This document shows, piece after piece, positions 8,761 to 18,260 of a stretch of 64,000 nt of DNA (position 1 is its first letter; every line of letters begins with the position of its first letter). A program made the position numbers and the translations under genes. Location of the stretch: positions 38,340-102,339 of the forward strand of contig NZ_SULI01000010.1 in NCBI RefSeq assembly GCF_005518135.1, in the 5' to 3' direction. The notes below the pieces were generated by a model. That model saw only the letters and a list, made by a program, of their open reading frames with translations. It did not search any database and had not been told where the DNA came from. The stretch comes from Shimia litoralis. GTDB taxonomy: Bacteria; Pseudomonadota; Alphaproteobacteria; Rhodobacterales; Rhodobacteraceae.

Positions 8761-9063
8761 TTAGCTTTTGTTGCCGTCTGCAACGCGGTCTTTCATGAGG
8801 TGTGACGGACGAAATGTCAAAACCCGGCGTGGATTAATTGGCACTTCTTGGCCCGTTTTCGGGTTGCGGCCAATCCGGGCGGCTTTATCGCGGATGCTAA
8901 AGGTGCCAAACGACGAAATCTTGACCTGCTCGCCCTGAACCAATGCATCGGACATATGCGCGAGAACACTTTCAACCAATTGCGAAGAATCGTTGCGTGA
9001 CAGGCCAACCTCTCGGAATACGGCCTCGCTTAGATCCATGCGTGTCATTGTTTTTTCGGTCAT
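8761..9063 (-). CDS. ihfA: Integration host factor, alpha subunit
   Basis: DNA-bending protein that pairs with IhfB to shape promoters, recombination sites and origins. 100 residues, normal for the family; the HU/IHF signature is seen as [20 protein letters not shown] (written here with S for the first [20 protein letters not shown]) at about residues 48-66, with [10 protein letters not shown] for the DNA-intercalating arm. I chose ATG 9063 ([16 protein letters not shown]); the open frame runs to 9108 but that extension is not IHF-like. It is downstream of fabH, 125 nt away, and upstream of the MerR gene. Confidence 0.95.
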   Translation of the reverse strand: MTEKTMTRMDLSEAVFREVGLSRNDSSQLVESVLAHMSDALVQGEQVKISSFGTFSIRDKAARIGRNPKTGQEVPINPRRVLTFRPSHLMKDRVADGNKS

Positions 9064-9188
9064 TGTCGTTCCCCCTCGCTTATTTACAGCAACTGTAGGG
9101 GGAAGCAATTTTACGAGTCAATATCAACCACTTGGAAAGGGCTGTTTATCTGTGAATATGGTCACATTGATAGGGAAAGTTCACGGCC

Positions 9189-10163
9189 TTACCAGCGTAA
9201 GGCCACGGTTCCCCACGCTAAACCGCCGCCAATGGCCTCGGTTACCAACAGATCACCGGTCTTGATTTGACCTTTTTCGACGCCAACCGACAGTGCAAGC
9301 GGGATTGATGCGGCAGATGTGTTGCCATGATCCTGTACGGTGACAATGACACGATCCATTGGCACGCCCATCTTTTTGGCAGTGCCCTGAATGATGCGAA
9401 TATTGGCTTGATGTGGGACAATCCAATCGACGTCGTCGTCGGACAGGCCGATTTTTTCAAGGGCTGTGTGCGCGGTTGATGTCAACTTTTCGACGGCTTG
9501 GCGGAACAATGCGTTGCCTTGCATGCGCAGTTTACCTGCCTCGCCATTTGTCGACACACCCCCATCCACAAACAACATATCTTTGAAACGGCCATCAGAA
9601 TTCAGATCGGCCGACAGAATACCGCGATCATCAGAGGTGCCGTTGCCAACTTGGGCTTCGACGATCAATGCGCCTGCACCATCCCCAAACAGCACGCATG
9701 TTCCGCGATCTGTCCAGTCCATGATACGGCTAAAGGTTTCCGCCCCGATAACCAAAACCGTTTTGCATTGCCCTGACAGAATCAGCGCGTTGGCGTTGGT
9801 CAGCGCAAAAACGAATCCGGCACATACCGCTTGGACATCAAATCCAAAGCCTTGCGTCATACCCAGTTTGCTCTGAACCATTGTCGCCACAGACGGGAAG
9901 GTCAAATCAGGCGTCGATGTCGCGACCACGATGGCGTCGATGTCATCGGGCTGCATGCCGGCATTGGTCAGAGCTGCTTTTGCCGCGTGCACAGCAAGAT
10001 CAGACGTCGTTTCGCCATCGGCGGCGAAATGACGTCGCTCGATACCAGATCTGCTCCGAATCCATTCGTCGGATGTATCAAGCGTCTGTTCGAATTCCGA
10101 GTTTGGAACAATTCGTTCGGGCAAATAATGCCCAACGCCTTTTACGACGGCGCGTAGAGTCAT
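9189..10163 (-). CDS. fabH: Beta-ketoacyl-ACP synthase III
   Basis: Starts fatty-acid synthesis by condensing acetyl-CoA with malonyl-ACP. 324 residues, full length. The Cys-His-Asn triad is visible: Cys at about 114 in QAVCAGFVFAL, His in VPHQANIRII, Asn in DHGNTSAASIP. The start overlaps the end of plsX by 4 nt (ATGA), so the pair is probably translationally coupled; both enzymes feed membrane lipid synthesis. Confidence 0.97.
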   Translation of the reverse strand: MTLRAVVKGVGHYLPERIVPNSEFEQTLDTSDEWIRSRSGIERRHFAADGETTSDLAVHAAKAALTNAGMQPDDIDAIVVATSTPDLTFPSVATMVQSKLGMTQGFGFDVQAVCAGFVFALTNANALILSGQCKTVLVIGAETFSRIMDWTDRGTCVLFGDGAGALIVEAQVGNGTSDDRGILSADLNSDGRFKDMLFVDGGVSTNGEAGKLRMQGNALFRQAVEKLTSTAHTALEKIGLSDDDVDWIVPHQANIRIIQGTAKKMGVPMDRVIVTVQDHGNTSAASIPLALSVGVEKGQIKTGDLLVTEAIGGGLAWGTVALRW

Positions 10164-11266
10164 GATGTTGTTCCGTTATTGTCCTTTGACATCGGGTCAT
10201 CTTGGGGCAGGCTTACGGCGGATGCAACCCGCGCAGCCAGTTTTTCCGAGAAGCCAGACTGTGACAATTTGAACGCCAGTTTTACCGCAGCTGACACACC
10301 GGTCGCATCGGCGCTGCCGTGCGATTTAACCACAGTGCCATTCAGACCCAAGAAAACGCCGCCATTCACCCGTCTGGGGTCAATGCGTTCGTTCAGGCGG
10401 TTTAGGGATGTATATGCCAAGAGCGCGGCGAGGCGCGACAAAGGCGAGTATTTAAAGGCTTCCCGCAACAGACTGCCGATCAGGCTTGCAGTACCTTCAC
10501 CCGTTTTTAGGGCGATATTGCCAGTGAAACCATCGGTGATGATGACATCCGCCACATCTCCGGGGATGTCACCGCCTTCGACAAAACCGACAAAATCAAA
10601 TTCTGCCGCATCCGCATTTTGCGTAATCAGGTCATGCGCCAACTTAAGCTCGGCGCGGCCTTTGTGTTCTTCGGTGCCGACATTCAACAGGCCAATGCGC
10701 GGGCGCTTTAGCTCCATGCCGTTGCGCGCATAAGATGCGCCCATCAAAGCATATTGAAGCAAATCTTGCTCGTCGGCGCGAATATCTGCTCCGACATCAA
10801 GCATGATGTTAAAGCCTTGCGCGCTGCGAGAGGGCCACAACACAGCAATCGCAGGGCGGTTCACACCGGGCAATTTCCGCAGGCGCACAACAGATAGCAT
10901 CATCAACGCACCTGTGTTGCCACAGGACACACAGACGTCTGCTTCTTTGGCGCGCACAGAATCAATTGCAGACCACATGGATGTGGCCTTGCCGTTACGC
11001 ATCACATGGCTGGGTTTGTCTTCCATAGACACCACATCTTGGGCGTCGCGAATCTCGACACGCCCGGCCAGTGGTTTCTTTTTGGCGACAAGCTTTTCAA
11101 GCGTGGCCTTGGGGCCATGCAAGATAAAGCGGATATCTGGATTCACCTTGGCCGAACGCGAAATGCCGGCAACAACAGCTGCCGGCCCGCGATCGCCACC
11201 CATGGCGTCAACAGAGATTGTGGTGCGTCCGGCACCCGATTTCGGGTTTTCGCTAAGAGCGGTCAT
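10160..11266 (-). CDS. plsX: Phosphate acyltransferase PlsX
   Basis: Makes acyl-phosphate from acyl-ACP for the PlsY route to lysophosphatidic acid; peripheral membrane enzyme. 368 residues, with the N-terminal motif ISVDAMGGDRGP, SCGNTGALM in the middle and ITDGFTGNIALKTGEG, all typical of PlsX. It follows rpmF with 21 nt between and overlaps fabH by 4 nt, giving the widespread rpmF-plsX-fabH order. Confidence 0.96.
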   Translation of the reverse strand: MTALSENPKSGAGRTTISVDAMGGDRGPAAVVAGISRSAKVNPDIRFILHGPKATLEKLVAKKKPLAGRVEIRDAQDVVSMEDKPSHVMRNGKATSMWSAIDSVRAKEADVCVSCGNTGALMMLSVVRLRKLPGVNRPAIAVLWPSRSAQGFNIMLDVGADIRADEQDLLQYALMGASYARNGMELKRPRIGLLNVGTEEHKGRAELKLAHDLITQNADAAEFDFVGFVEGGDIPGDVADVIITDGFTGNIALKTGEGTASLIGSLLREAFKYSPLSRLAALLAYTSLNRLNERIDPRRVNGGVFLGLNGTVVKSHGSADATGVSAAVKLAFKLSQSGFSEKLAARVASAVSLPQDDPMSKDNNGTTS

Positions 11267-11287
11267 GCGGACGCAATCCCAGTTGGT

Positions 11288-11494
11288 TTATGCCGCGTCT
11301 TCGTCCAGATCGACGTCATCGACCATGGCGACAACTTCACGGTCGTCGTACTGACCGCAAGAGGCACATACGTGGTGGGGGCGCTTGAGCTCACCACAGT
11401 TAGGGCATTCATTCGGGTTCGCGGCAACCAATGCATCATGTGCACGACGGTTGTTGCGGCGCGATTTCGAAACTTTGTTCTGCTGGACAGCCAT
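11288..11494 (-). CDS. rpmF: Ribosomal protein bL32
   Basis: Large-subunit ribosomal protein, 68 residues. The N-terminal basic segment [18 protein letters not shown] is diagnostic, and a zinc ribbon with Cys at 30, 33, 43 and 46 (CPNC ... CASC) is intact, so this is the zinc-containing form. It lies between DUF177 (140 nt upstream) and plsX, the standard arrangement. Confidence 0.97.
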   Translation of the reverse strand: MAVQQNKVSKSRRNNRRAHDALVAANPNECPNCGELKRPHHVCASCGQYDDREVVAMVDDVDLDEDAA

Positions 11495-11634
11495 TGTCGC
11501 AACCTTCGATTTACTGGGGCATCGAGCCCGATTTCCTGAGCGTTCCGAGGCTTTACGCGGAACGCGCGGCCAAGTCCAACTCTAAATTCCAATGAGCGCG
11601 CGAAAATACTGTGAATTTCGCAAGACGCAAGGGG

Positions 11635-12198
11635 TTATTTTTCCCCGTCTCCTGACAGCTTGCCACGCAAACTCGCGAGGCCAGCAAAGGGGCGGGAATC
11701 TTCGTCCGTCATGGCCTTTTTCCCCGGCTCCGTAAAGACTGTTTCTTTCAGATCGGCATTTTCTGCGCGCGGATACAGCGGCACATTCAACGCAAGCGCT
11801 TCTGCGAGAATGTCCATCACATCGATATGTGTGCCCAAAAGCTCGGCATTTTCGTCCTCTGGCATCTCGATTTCTTCGACCTCGTCGTCGTCGAATGTTT
11901 CAATTTGGGCCAAATACCGCCGCGTGACATCTGCTTCGACGCGTGTGGTCACGGGGGCTAACGTGACCACACAGGGCTGTACGACTGTGGCGCCTAGGTG
12001 CCCTTCCAAGCTCCAGTCGGCTTTATCAAGGGCACTGATTTGGCCTTGGAATGTCACCTTTCGCAGGTCAGATACCTTAAGGGTTTCGCAAAGCGCTTTG
12101 AGAAAATCCGAATCCGGGCGCAGTGAAAACCGTGTCGGGCTGCGTTGGGACAGGTCTGCAACGCGATACGGGGCAATATGGGCTGTCTCTCCGGTCAT
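11635..12198 (-). CDS. DUF177/YceD family protein
   Basis: 187 residues. Members of this family are encoded directly upstream of rpmF in many bacteria and are linked to 23S rRNA accumulation and ribosome assembly; the position here fits. The conserved core is seen as the beta-rich DVTRRYLAQIETF segment, an acidic stretch (DDDEVEEIEMPEDE) and DILAEALALNVPLYPR, the family's best-kept motif. No catalytic motif. It is divergent from bamE with 86 nt between the starts, which must hold promoters for both. Confidence 0.85.
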   Translation of the reverse strand: MTGETAHIAPYRVADLSQRSPTRFSLRPDSDFLKALCETLKVSDLRKVTFQGQISALDKADWSLEGHLGATVVQPCVVTLAPVTTRVEADVTRRYLAQIETFDDDEVEEIEMPEDENAELLGTHIDVMDILAEALALNVPLYPRAENADLKETVFTEPGKKAMTDEDSRPFAGLASLRGKLSGDGEK

Positions 12199-12284
12199 GT
12201 GTTTGGCGCTTCCATTCTTGAACCAAGGGGATTGTTTCTGTAAGCGGGATAGAAGGCGATGCGAGCCAAGACAAGAGGGCAGTT

Positions 12285-12734
12285 ATGACGGCAAGATCGA
12301 AACGTTGGAAACTGGCGATACTGGGGCTTTGCCTGACGGTGGTTGTGGCTTGCACGACGCAGTACCGAAATCACGGGTATGTTCCGCTCGAAGAAGACTT
12401 GGCGAAACTCAAGGTGGGTGTCGACACAAGAGATTCGGTTGCCGAAGCTGTGGGCACGCCGTCTGCGGGTGGGGTTCTGAACAAAAGCGGCTATTATTAC
12501 GTACGTACGCGGGTCAGACATTATGGTGCGAGACGTCCCAAAGTCTTGGAGCGCCAGATGGTTGCGATCACATTCGATTCTTCTGAGCGTGTAAAAAAGA
12601 TCGCACGATACAATTTGGAAGACGGACAAGAGGTGCCGATTGCTCGGCGTGTGACCGATAATGGGATCGAAGACGAGTCAGTCTTGAAAAAGGTATTGGG
12701 AAATATCGGAAACATTTCTCCGACTGGTTTCTAG
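12285..12734 (+). CDS. bamE: Outer membrane assembly lipoprotein BamE
   Basis: Small lipoprotein of the BAM complex that supports BamA in inserting beta-barrel proteins into the outer membrane. 149 residues: lipoprotein signal peptide with lipobox ending at Cys 23 (TVVVAC), then the SmpA/OmlA domain (KVGVDTRDSVAEAVGTPS, YYYVRTRVRHYG). The C-terminal about 50 residues extend beyond E. coli BamE (113 residues), as in other alphaproteobacteria. bamA itself is at 42460 in this window. Confidence 0.9.
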   Translation: MTARSKRWKLAILGLCLTVVVACTTQYRNHGYVPLEEDLAKLKVGVDTRDSVAEAVGTPSAGGVLNKSGYYYVRTRVRHYGARRPKVLERQMVAITFDSSERVKKIARYNLEDGQEVPIARRVTDNGIEDESVLKKVLGNIGNISPTGF

Positions 12735-12809
12735 AGAAACACCGATTTGTCATTCTGATGTTGCAAGTTTTCCTCTATGTTTGGGGAATAATGAGTGCGG
12801 AGCATCAAA

Positions 12810-13547
12810 ATGGTCGGGGTGATCAAAGGGCAATACAGAGCGCGTCACGCCATCACAGACCAAGATGTCCAAGCGGCGCAGCGACTGCGTCGGCTTAGCT
12901 TTCTTGGGTATGATGATGGTGTACTGGATTGCGATGCAATTGATCCTCGCTGTACGCATATGTTGGTCGAAGAGATATCAAGCGGCACTTTGGTCTGTTG
13001 CTTTCGCTATCTGCCGCTTGAAAACGGTACAGAGATTGATCGCACATATTCGGCGCAGTTTTACGAACTTAGTGCATTGCGTGCCTTCGAAGGCACCATG
13101 GTCGAAATGGGACGGTTCTGCGTGCATCCGGACTATCACGATCCTGATATTGTGCGTGTCGCTTGGGCGGCAATGACGCGATATGTCGATGAAAACTCGG
13201 TTGATATGTTGTTTGGATGTTCTTCGTTTCTTGGAACGGATGCAGGTGCCTATTTTGATTCGTTTGCAGTTTTGCGGGATCGGCATCTGGCCCCCAAGCG
13301 CTGGTTGCCCAAAATCAAAGCCCCAAATGTATTCCAGTTTGCAGCGCGGTTGCGGCGCAAACCTGATTTGAAACTGGCACAGTTGCGCATGCCACCTTTG
13401 TTGCGGACCTATCTTTTGATGGGGGGCTGGGTCAGCGACCACGCTGTGGTGGACCACGAGCTGAACACGCTTCATGTTTTTACCGGACTTGAGATTCGCG
13501 CAATTCCGGCCAGCCGCAAGCGATTGTTGCGAATCATGGCTGCTTGA
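12810..13547 (+). CDS. olsB: OlsB-type ornithine N-acyltransferase (GNAT fold)
   Basis: Probably transfers a 3-hydroxyacyl chain from ACP to the alpha-amino group of ornithine, the first step of phosphorus-free ornithine lipid synthesis. 245 residues with an acyl-homoserine-lactone-synthase-like GNAT core: CCFRYLPLENG, FYELSALRAFEG and MVEMGRFCVHPDYHD are typical of OlsB. ATG 12810 has GGAG 7 nt upstream; a GTG at 12795 is possible. The usual partner olsA is not adjacent: the next gene is an ABC-F ATPase. Without olsA nearby a different acyl acceptor cannot be excluded. Confidence 0.78.
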   Translation: MVGVIKGQYRARHAITDQDVQAAQRLRRLSFLGYDDGVLDCDAIDPRCTHMLVEEISSGTLVCCFRYLPLENGTEIDRTYSAQFYELSALRAFEGTMVEMGRFCVHPDYHDPDIVRVAWAAMTRYVDENSVDMLFGCSSFLGTDAGAYFDSFAVLRDRHLAPKRWLPKIKAPNVFQFAARLRRKPDLKLAQLRMPPLLRTYLLMGGWVSDHAVVDHELNTLHVFTGLEIRAIPASRKRLLRIMAA

Positions 13548-13616
13548 TGTGGGTATTTTTCCAAACACGGCTCTGGGTTGGTTGACCTGACCCTGTCTCC
13601 GGTTTAGCCCGAGAGC

Positions 13617-15425
13617 ATGGCACGTATACCCTTATTACAAATGAACGGCATTTCCCTGACCTTTGGTGGAGATCCGATATTCAATGGCTTGGACCTTGTG
13701 GTGCAGCCCGGTGATCGCGTGGCGCTTGTCGGGCGCAACGGGTCCGGAAAATCCACGCTGATGAAGGTCATGGCCGGTCTTGTAGAGCCAGATCTTGGGG
13801 ACATTGTCGTGCCGCCCGGCAATTCCGTGGGGTACATGGAACAAGATCCTGACATGAGCGGATATGCGACGTTGGGCGATTTTGCCTCGGCAGGTTTGGA
13901 TGCTGGCGAAATGTACAAGGTCGAACGAGCAGGCGAGGGGCTCAAGTTTGATCCTGCCCGTCCCGTAGACACCGCGTCAGGCGGAGAACGGCGCCGCGCG
14001 GCGCTGGCACGCCTGATGGCCGAAGCACCGGATCTGATGTTGTTGGACGAACCCACCAACCATTTGGATATCGAAGCGATTGCTTGGCTTGAAAATGAAC
14101 TGGCAACGACCCGCACTGCCTATGTGCTGATTTCGCACGACAGGGCATTTTTACGTGCACTTACCCGTGCAACTCTTTGGATTGACAGGGGAATGGTGCG
14201 GCGCCAGGAAAAAGGCTTTGATGCGTTCGAGGCGTGGCGTGACAAAACCTGGGAAGATGAAGACATGCAGCGCCACAAGCTGGATCGTAAGATCAAGTCA
14301 GAGGCGCGGTGGGCGGTTGAAGGCATCAGTGCACGCCGTAAGCGCAATCAGGGGCGCGTGCGTGCCTTGGGTGATCTGCGCGCGGAACGCTCTTCGATGA
14401 TTCGGCGCCAAGGCGGGGCGGCTATGGCGCTTCAGGCGGGGACCAAGTCTGGCAAAAAGGTGATGGATGCAAAATCGATCACCAAGGAATTTGGCGAAAA
14501 GTCGATTGTGCAAGAGCTGTCTTTGACGGTGCAGCGCGGCGATCGAATCGCTTTTGTCGGGCCAAATGGTGTTGGCAAAACCACGTTGATCAAGCTGTTG
14601 ATGGGGGAAATTGCCCCCGATAGCGGCACCGTGACCTTAGGCACGAACTTGATGCCTGCCGTCTTTGATCAGGCACGCGCGCAACTTGATCCGGACATGA
14701 CCCTTTGGGACAGTCTGACGGGCGATCCGGATATGCGTGTCTCGGGTAAGGCGGATCAGATCATGGTACGCGGCATGCCGCGCCATGTGGTGGGATACCT
14801 CAAGGAATTCCTGTTTGATGAACGTCAGGCGCGCGCACCGGTTCGGTCTTTGTCTGGGGGCGAAAAAGCCAGATTGCTTTTGGCCAAACTGATGGCCAAG
14901 GAAAGCAACGTTTTGGTGATGGATGAACCGACCAACGATCTGGACGTTGAAACGCTGGATCTGCTGCAAGAGTTGTTGGATGACTATGACGGCACTGTGC
15001 TGTTGGTGAGCCACGACCGCGATTTTCTGGATCGCGTGGCGACGACAACTGTGGCAATGGAAGGCGATGGGCAGGCCACGGTTTATGCGGGCGGCTGGAG
15101 CGATTATCGCGCGCAGCGCGGCGAAGATGCCCCTAAGAAAGAAAGCAAGTCCAAGCAAAAAGCATCTGTGGTGTCCAAGCAGGCAACAGCCCCCCAAGAC
15201 GGACTGTCGTTTACAGAGAAACATCGGCTTGATGCGCTGCCCGGTATCATAGAACGGCTTCAGGCCGAGATTGCCAAACTCGAAGAGTTCATGTCAGACC
15301 CCGAGATGTTTTCCAAGGAACCGGTCAAGTTTCAGAAAGCGACGGATGCTTTGGTGGAACGTCACAATGCGCTTTCGGATGCAGAGGAAGAGTGGCTCGT
15401 GCTTGAGGAAAAAGCCGAAGGCTAG
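13617..15425 (+). CDS. ABC-F family ATPase (Uup-like)
   Basis: Soluble protein with two ABC ATPase domains and no membrane segments, 602 residues. Domain 1 has Walker A GRNGSGKST near residue 40, signature SGGERRRAALAR and Walker B LMLLDEPTNHLD; domain 2 has GPNGVGKTT, LSGGEKARLLLAKL and LVMDEPTNDLD. A Lys-rich linker leads to a C-terminal coiled coil (about 530-602), the mark of the Uup branch. ABC-F proteins act on the ribosome; Uup also binds DNA in other bacteria. The role here is inferred from family only. Confidence 0.9.
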   Translation: MARIPLLQMNGISLTFGGDPIFNGLDLVVQPGDRVALVGRNGSGKSTLMKVMAGLVEPDLGDIVVPPGNSVGYMEQDPDMSGYATLGDFASAGLDAGEMYKVERAGEGLKFDPARPVDTASGGERRRAALARLMAEAPDLMLLDEPTNHLDIEAIAWLENELATTRTAYVLISHDRAFLRALTRATLWIDRGMVRRQEKGFDAFEAWRDKTWEDEDMQRHKLDRKIKSEARWAVEGISARRKRNQGRVRALGDLRAERSSMIRRQGGAAMALQAGTKSGKKVMDAKSITKEFGEKSIVQELSLTVQRGDRIAFVGPNGVGKTTLIKLLMGEIAPDSGTVTLGTNLMPAVFDQARAQLDPDMTLWDSLTGDPDMRVSGKADQIMVRGMPRHVVGYLKEFLFDERQARAPVRSLSGGEKARLLLAKLMAKESNVLVMDEPTNDLDVETLDLLQELLDDYDGTVLLVSHDRDFLDRVATTTVAMEGDGQATVYAGGWSDYRAQRGEDAPKKESKSKQKASVVSKQATAPQDGLSFTEKHRLDALPGIIERLQAEIAKLEEFMSDPEMFSKEPVKFQKATDALVERHNALSDAEEEWLVLEEKAEG

Positions 15426-15432
15426 GGCGCTG

Positions 15433-16038
15433 TCAGGTCTCTACGATGCGCGGAGAAACTTGATACCCTTCGCGCAAGGCAATCAGGCTTGGGCCGGGTG
15501 TTAACACGCGGGTTTCGCCCGATTTTGGCCGTGTCAGAGGGGGGAGATAGCCGCTCGGCTGATAGGGAAACAGGGCATCTTGCCAGATCAGCGCAGGCTG
15601 ACCAGTGTCCATTTGGACAAAGGTGCCATCCGGCAGGTCATCAAAGTGCCGGATCGCGCGACGCTGTCCAAATGTTCGCGGAACGGCGCGGGCCTGATGC
15701 AGTTTTTGATCAAAGATTGCAATTGGCCCCGCATGGTTTGCTGCTGCAAGAAAGGCCTTATAGGCCGCACGTCGGCATTCCCCGCAGGGGCGGTGACCTG
15801 CGGCAAGTGCCACGGGTTCGTCAAAGAAAAACAGTTCGGTGTAATGGCGCGGCGCCATAAGTGGGCGTTTTCGGTTTTTGAAGTCCGTCAGGCAACACAC
15901 CCAAGCCTGATGTCGCCAGCGGACATGTCTCAACTGGCGATCATCGGTATGTAATATTCCGCGATTGCCCATAAATTGCCCGCGTACGGGAACGGCCAAT
16001 ATGTCCGATGTGGGCTGAACGCGGTTTTGCAGTGGCAT
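15433..16038 (-). CDS. Conserved hypothetical protein with a Cys-pair motif
   Basis: 201 residues, no family I can name. Visible features: a motif AGHRPCGECRRAAYKAF at about residues 75-91 with two cysteines three residues apart, acidic and aromatic residues before it (YTELFFFDEPVALAAGH), and a C-terminal segment (LIWQDALFPYQPSGY) that looks folded. ATG 16038 overlaps the TAA stop of the upstream SDR gene by one base (TAATG on the minus strand), so the two are almost certainly co-translated and may share a pathway. The open frame extends to 16095 inside the SDR gene. Confidence 0.7.
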   Translation of the reverse strand: MPLQNRVQPTSDILAVPVRGQFMGNRGILHTDDRQLRHVRWRHQAWVCCLTDFKNRKRPLMAPRHYTELFFFDEPVALAAGHRPCGECRRAAYKAFLAAANHAGPIAIFDQKLHQARAVPRTFGQRRAIRHFDDLPDGTFVQMDTGQPALIWQDALFPYQPSGYLPPLTRPKSGETRVLTPGPSLIALREGYQVSPRIVET

Positions 16039-16793
16039 TACTGCATGCGCAGGGCACCATCGATCCGAATGACTTCGCCGTTCATATACCCGCATTCTAC
16101 GATGAATTGGGCAAGGCGGGCGTATTCGTTCGGGTCACCCAGTCGTTTGGGGCAGGTCACATCTTGTGACAGGGTGTCGATGATCTCTTGTCCCAACCCG
16201 ATCAGCATGGGCGTCAAGAAAATGCCCGGGGCAATGGCCATGACACGAATGCCGTATTTTGCCAGATCGCGTGACATCGGCAGAGAAAGACCGACAATCC
16301 CGCCTTTCGAGGCGGCATACGCGGCTTGGCCACGTTGACCATCCATGGCCGCGATGGAGGCCGTGTTGATGATGACACCGCGCGCACCGTCCTGATCCGG
16401 GTCGTTGTCTGCCATGGCTTCGGCGGCGAGACGTCCAACGTTGAAGCTTCCGACCAGATTGATATCGATTGTTTGCTTAAAGGTGCCAAGCGGATGCGGG
16501 CCTTTGCGCCCCAACGTAGCAACCGCAGGGGCGATCCCCGCACAGTTCACGGCGGCATTGATGCCCCCCATGGCCTCTTTGGCTTGTGCAATTCCTGCCG
16601 CGACCGAGTCTTCGTCGGTGACGTCGACCTTGTGAAATGTCCCGCCCAATTCGGCCGCAACTTTTTGACCTAGCTCTTCGTTCAAGTCGAATATGGCAAC
16701 TTTTGCGCCGTTTGCTGCAAAATGGCGGGCGGTTGCCTCGCCGAGGCCGGACGCGCCTCCGGTAATGATGGCAGCTGTGGTGTCGAGTTTCAT
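16038..16793 (-). CDS. SDR family oxidoreductase (3-hydroxyacyl-CoA dehydrogenase type)
   Basis: NAD(P)-dependent short-chain dehydrogenase, 251 residues. The cofactor motif TGGASGLGEA is near residue 11, NCAG near 83, and the catalytic Ser/Tyr/Lys are in NTASIAAMDGQRGQAAYAASKGG (shown in two parts: NTASIAAMDG and YAASKGG). Overall it resembles type-2 3-hydroxyacyl-CoA dehydrogenases (HSD17B10-like), suggesting fatty-acid or branched-chain acyl-CoA oxidation; the acidic residue FDLN after strand 2 points to NAD. It is the first gene of a two-gene unit with the 201-residue protein. Confidence 0.87.
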   Translation of the reverse strand: MKLDTTAAIITGGASGLGEATARHFAANGAKVAIFDLNEELGQKVAAELGGTFHKVDVTDEDSVAAGIAQAKEAMGGINAAVNCAGIAPAVATLGRKGPHPLGTFKQTIDINLVGSFNVGRLAAEAMADNDPDQDGARGVIINTASIAAMDGQRGQAAYAASKGGIVGLSLPMSRDLAKYGIRVMAIAPGIFLTPMLIGLGQEIIDTLSQDVTCPKRLGDPNEYARLAQFIVECGYMNGEVIRIDGALRMQ

Positions 16794-16911
16794 AGGGGGA
16801 ACCTCCGAAGGCCTTGGGAAATGAACATGTGTTCAGATAGCCGAGGCCGTGGTCACCTGTCCAGTGGGTAGAAACGCGGGAGCTGCTGGCCGCCTGATAT
16901 CAGGCCGGATG

Positions 16912-16937
16912 GGCCGGCCCCCTCGCGGGGGCGGGCC
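16912..16937 (-). terminator. GC-rich hairpin downstream of tyrS
   Basis: Inverted repeat with a 6-bp inner stem (gccccc/gggggc), one mismatch and a further 4-bp stem, loop of 4 nt, starting 8 nt past the tyrS stop codon. There is no T-run after it on the minus strand, so it may be a 3'-end stabiliser or a Rho-assisted terminator rather than an intrinsic one. Confidence 0.45.
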
Positions 16938-16944
16938 ATGTGAT

Positions 16945-18198
16945 CTACGTGTCGAGTTGCACCAGACTGTGGCGCTTTTTGCCTGCGCTCAACTTGATCG
17001 GAGAGGCCAACGCCGCCGCATCAATCATCAAACCAGCATTGGTCAGCGGCGCGTCATCAAGCTTGGCACCGTTTTCAGCGATCAACCGCTTGGCTTCCTT
17101 GCCTGTTTTTGCAAGGCCGGATTTCACGATCAACTGGACAATTGAAATCCCGTCGGCAACGTCGGCGGCGGTTAAGGTCAGTGTCGGCAAATCATCGCCA
17201 ACGCCGCCTTTTTCGAACACTTCACGTGACGTGGCGTGCGCTGCGGCGGCTGCTTCGGCACCATGGCACAGCGTTGTGACCTCGTTGGCCAGAACGATCT
17301 TGGCGTCGTTAATCTCCGAGCCTTCCAGCGCTCCAAGACGCTCACATTCATCGATCGGAAGCTCTGTGTACAATTTGAGGAACCGACCGACATCAGCGTC
17401 GGTGGTATTGCGCCAGAACTGCCAAAACTCGTAAGGCGAGCGCATGTCAGCATTTAGCCAGACAGCACCGTCTTGGGATTTGCCCATCTTCTTACCATCT
17501 GATGTGGTCAAAAGCGGCGATGTAAGGCCAAATATCTGATTGTCGATCACACGGCGTGTCAGGTCGATTCCGTTGACAATATTGCCCCATTGGTCGCTGC
17601 CGCCCATTTGCAGCAAGCAACCGTATCGACGGTTCAGCTCAAGGAAATCATAGGCCTGCAGGATCATATAGTTGAATTCGAGGAACGACAGAGACTGCTC
17701 GCGGTCGATGCGTGATTTGACCGATTCAAACGCCAACATGCGGTTGACCGAGAAATGCCGCCCGATATCGCGCAAGAACTCGAGATAGTTCAGGTTGTCG
17801 AGCCATTCAGCATTGTTGAGCATCAACGCGTCGCTTGGGCCATCGCCATAGGTCACATATTTGGCAAACACCTGTTTGATACCGCTGATATTGCTGTCAA
17901 TTTGGTCTGCGGTCAAAAGCGGGCGCTCATCGGCGCGAAACGACGGATCTCCGACCTTGGTTGTGCCGCCGCCCATCAAGGTAATGGGCTTGTGTCCGGT
18001 TTTTTGTAGCCAACGCAGCATCATGATCTGAATCAGGCTACCGACGTGCAGGGACTTTGCCGTTGCATCGAAGCCGATATAGGCTGGCACCACGCCATTC
18101 ATCAAAGCCTCGTCAAGCGCCTGATAATCGGTACAATCCGCTAGAAAGCCGCGTTCCATCATCACGCGGATGAATTCCGATTTGGGGTGGTAGGTCAT
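16945..18198 (-). CDS. tyrS: Tyrosyl-tRNA synthetase
   Basis: Class I synthetase that charges tRNA-Tyr, 417 residues, full length. The HIGH motif appears as LHVGSL near residue 50, the tyrosine site as [21 protein letters not shown] follows, and the KMSKS loop is KMGKSQDGA near 235. The C-terminal S4-like RNA-binding domain (about 350-417) carries [13 protein letters not shown]. The short 62-nt gap to the divergent anmK gene must contain both promoters. Confidence 0.96.
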   Translation of the reverse strand: MTYHPKSEFIRVMMERGFLADCTDYQALDEALMNGVVPAYIGFDATAKSLHVGSLIQIMMLRWLQKTGHKPITLMGGGTTKVGDPSFRADERPLLTADQIDSNISGIKQVFAKYVTYGDGPSDALMLNNAEWLDNLNYLEFLRDIGRHFSVNRMLAFESVKSRIDREQSLSFLEFNYMILQAYDFLELNRRYGCLLQMGGSDQWGNIVNGIDLTRRVIDNQIFGLTSPLLTTSDGKKMGKSQDGAVWLNADMRSPYEFWQFWRNTTDADVGRFLKLYTELPIDECERLGALEGSEINDAKIVLANEVTTLCHGAEAAAAAHATSREVFEKGGVGDDLPTLTLTAADVADGISIVQLIVKSGLAKTGKEAKRLIAENGAKLDDAPLTNAGLMIDAAALASPIKLSAGKKRHSLVQLDT

Positions 18199-18260
18199 GG
18201 TATCGGTCCCGTATTATGTGCCGGCTGTGTATAGGCGGCGTTGAGGCAAAGGAAAAGGCC

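Noticed and set aside
16912..16937. Riboswitch or T-box linked to tyrS
   Set aside because: The hairpin is downstream of tyrS, not in a leader, and has no T-box features; T-boxes are also rare outside Gram-positive bacteria.
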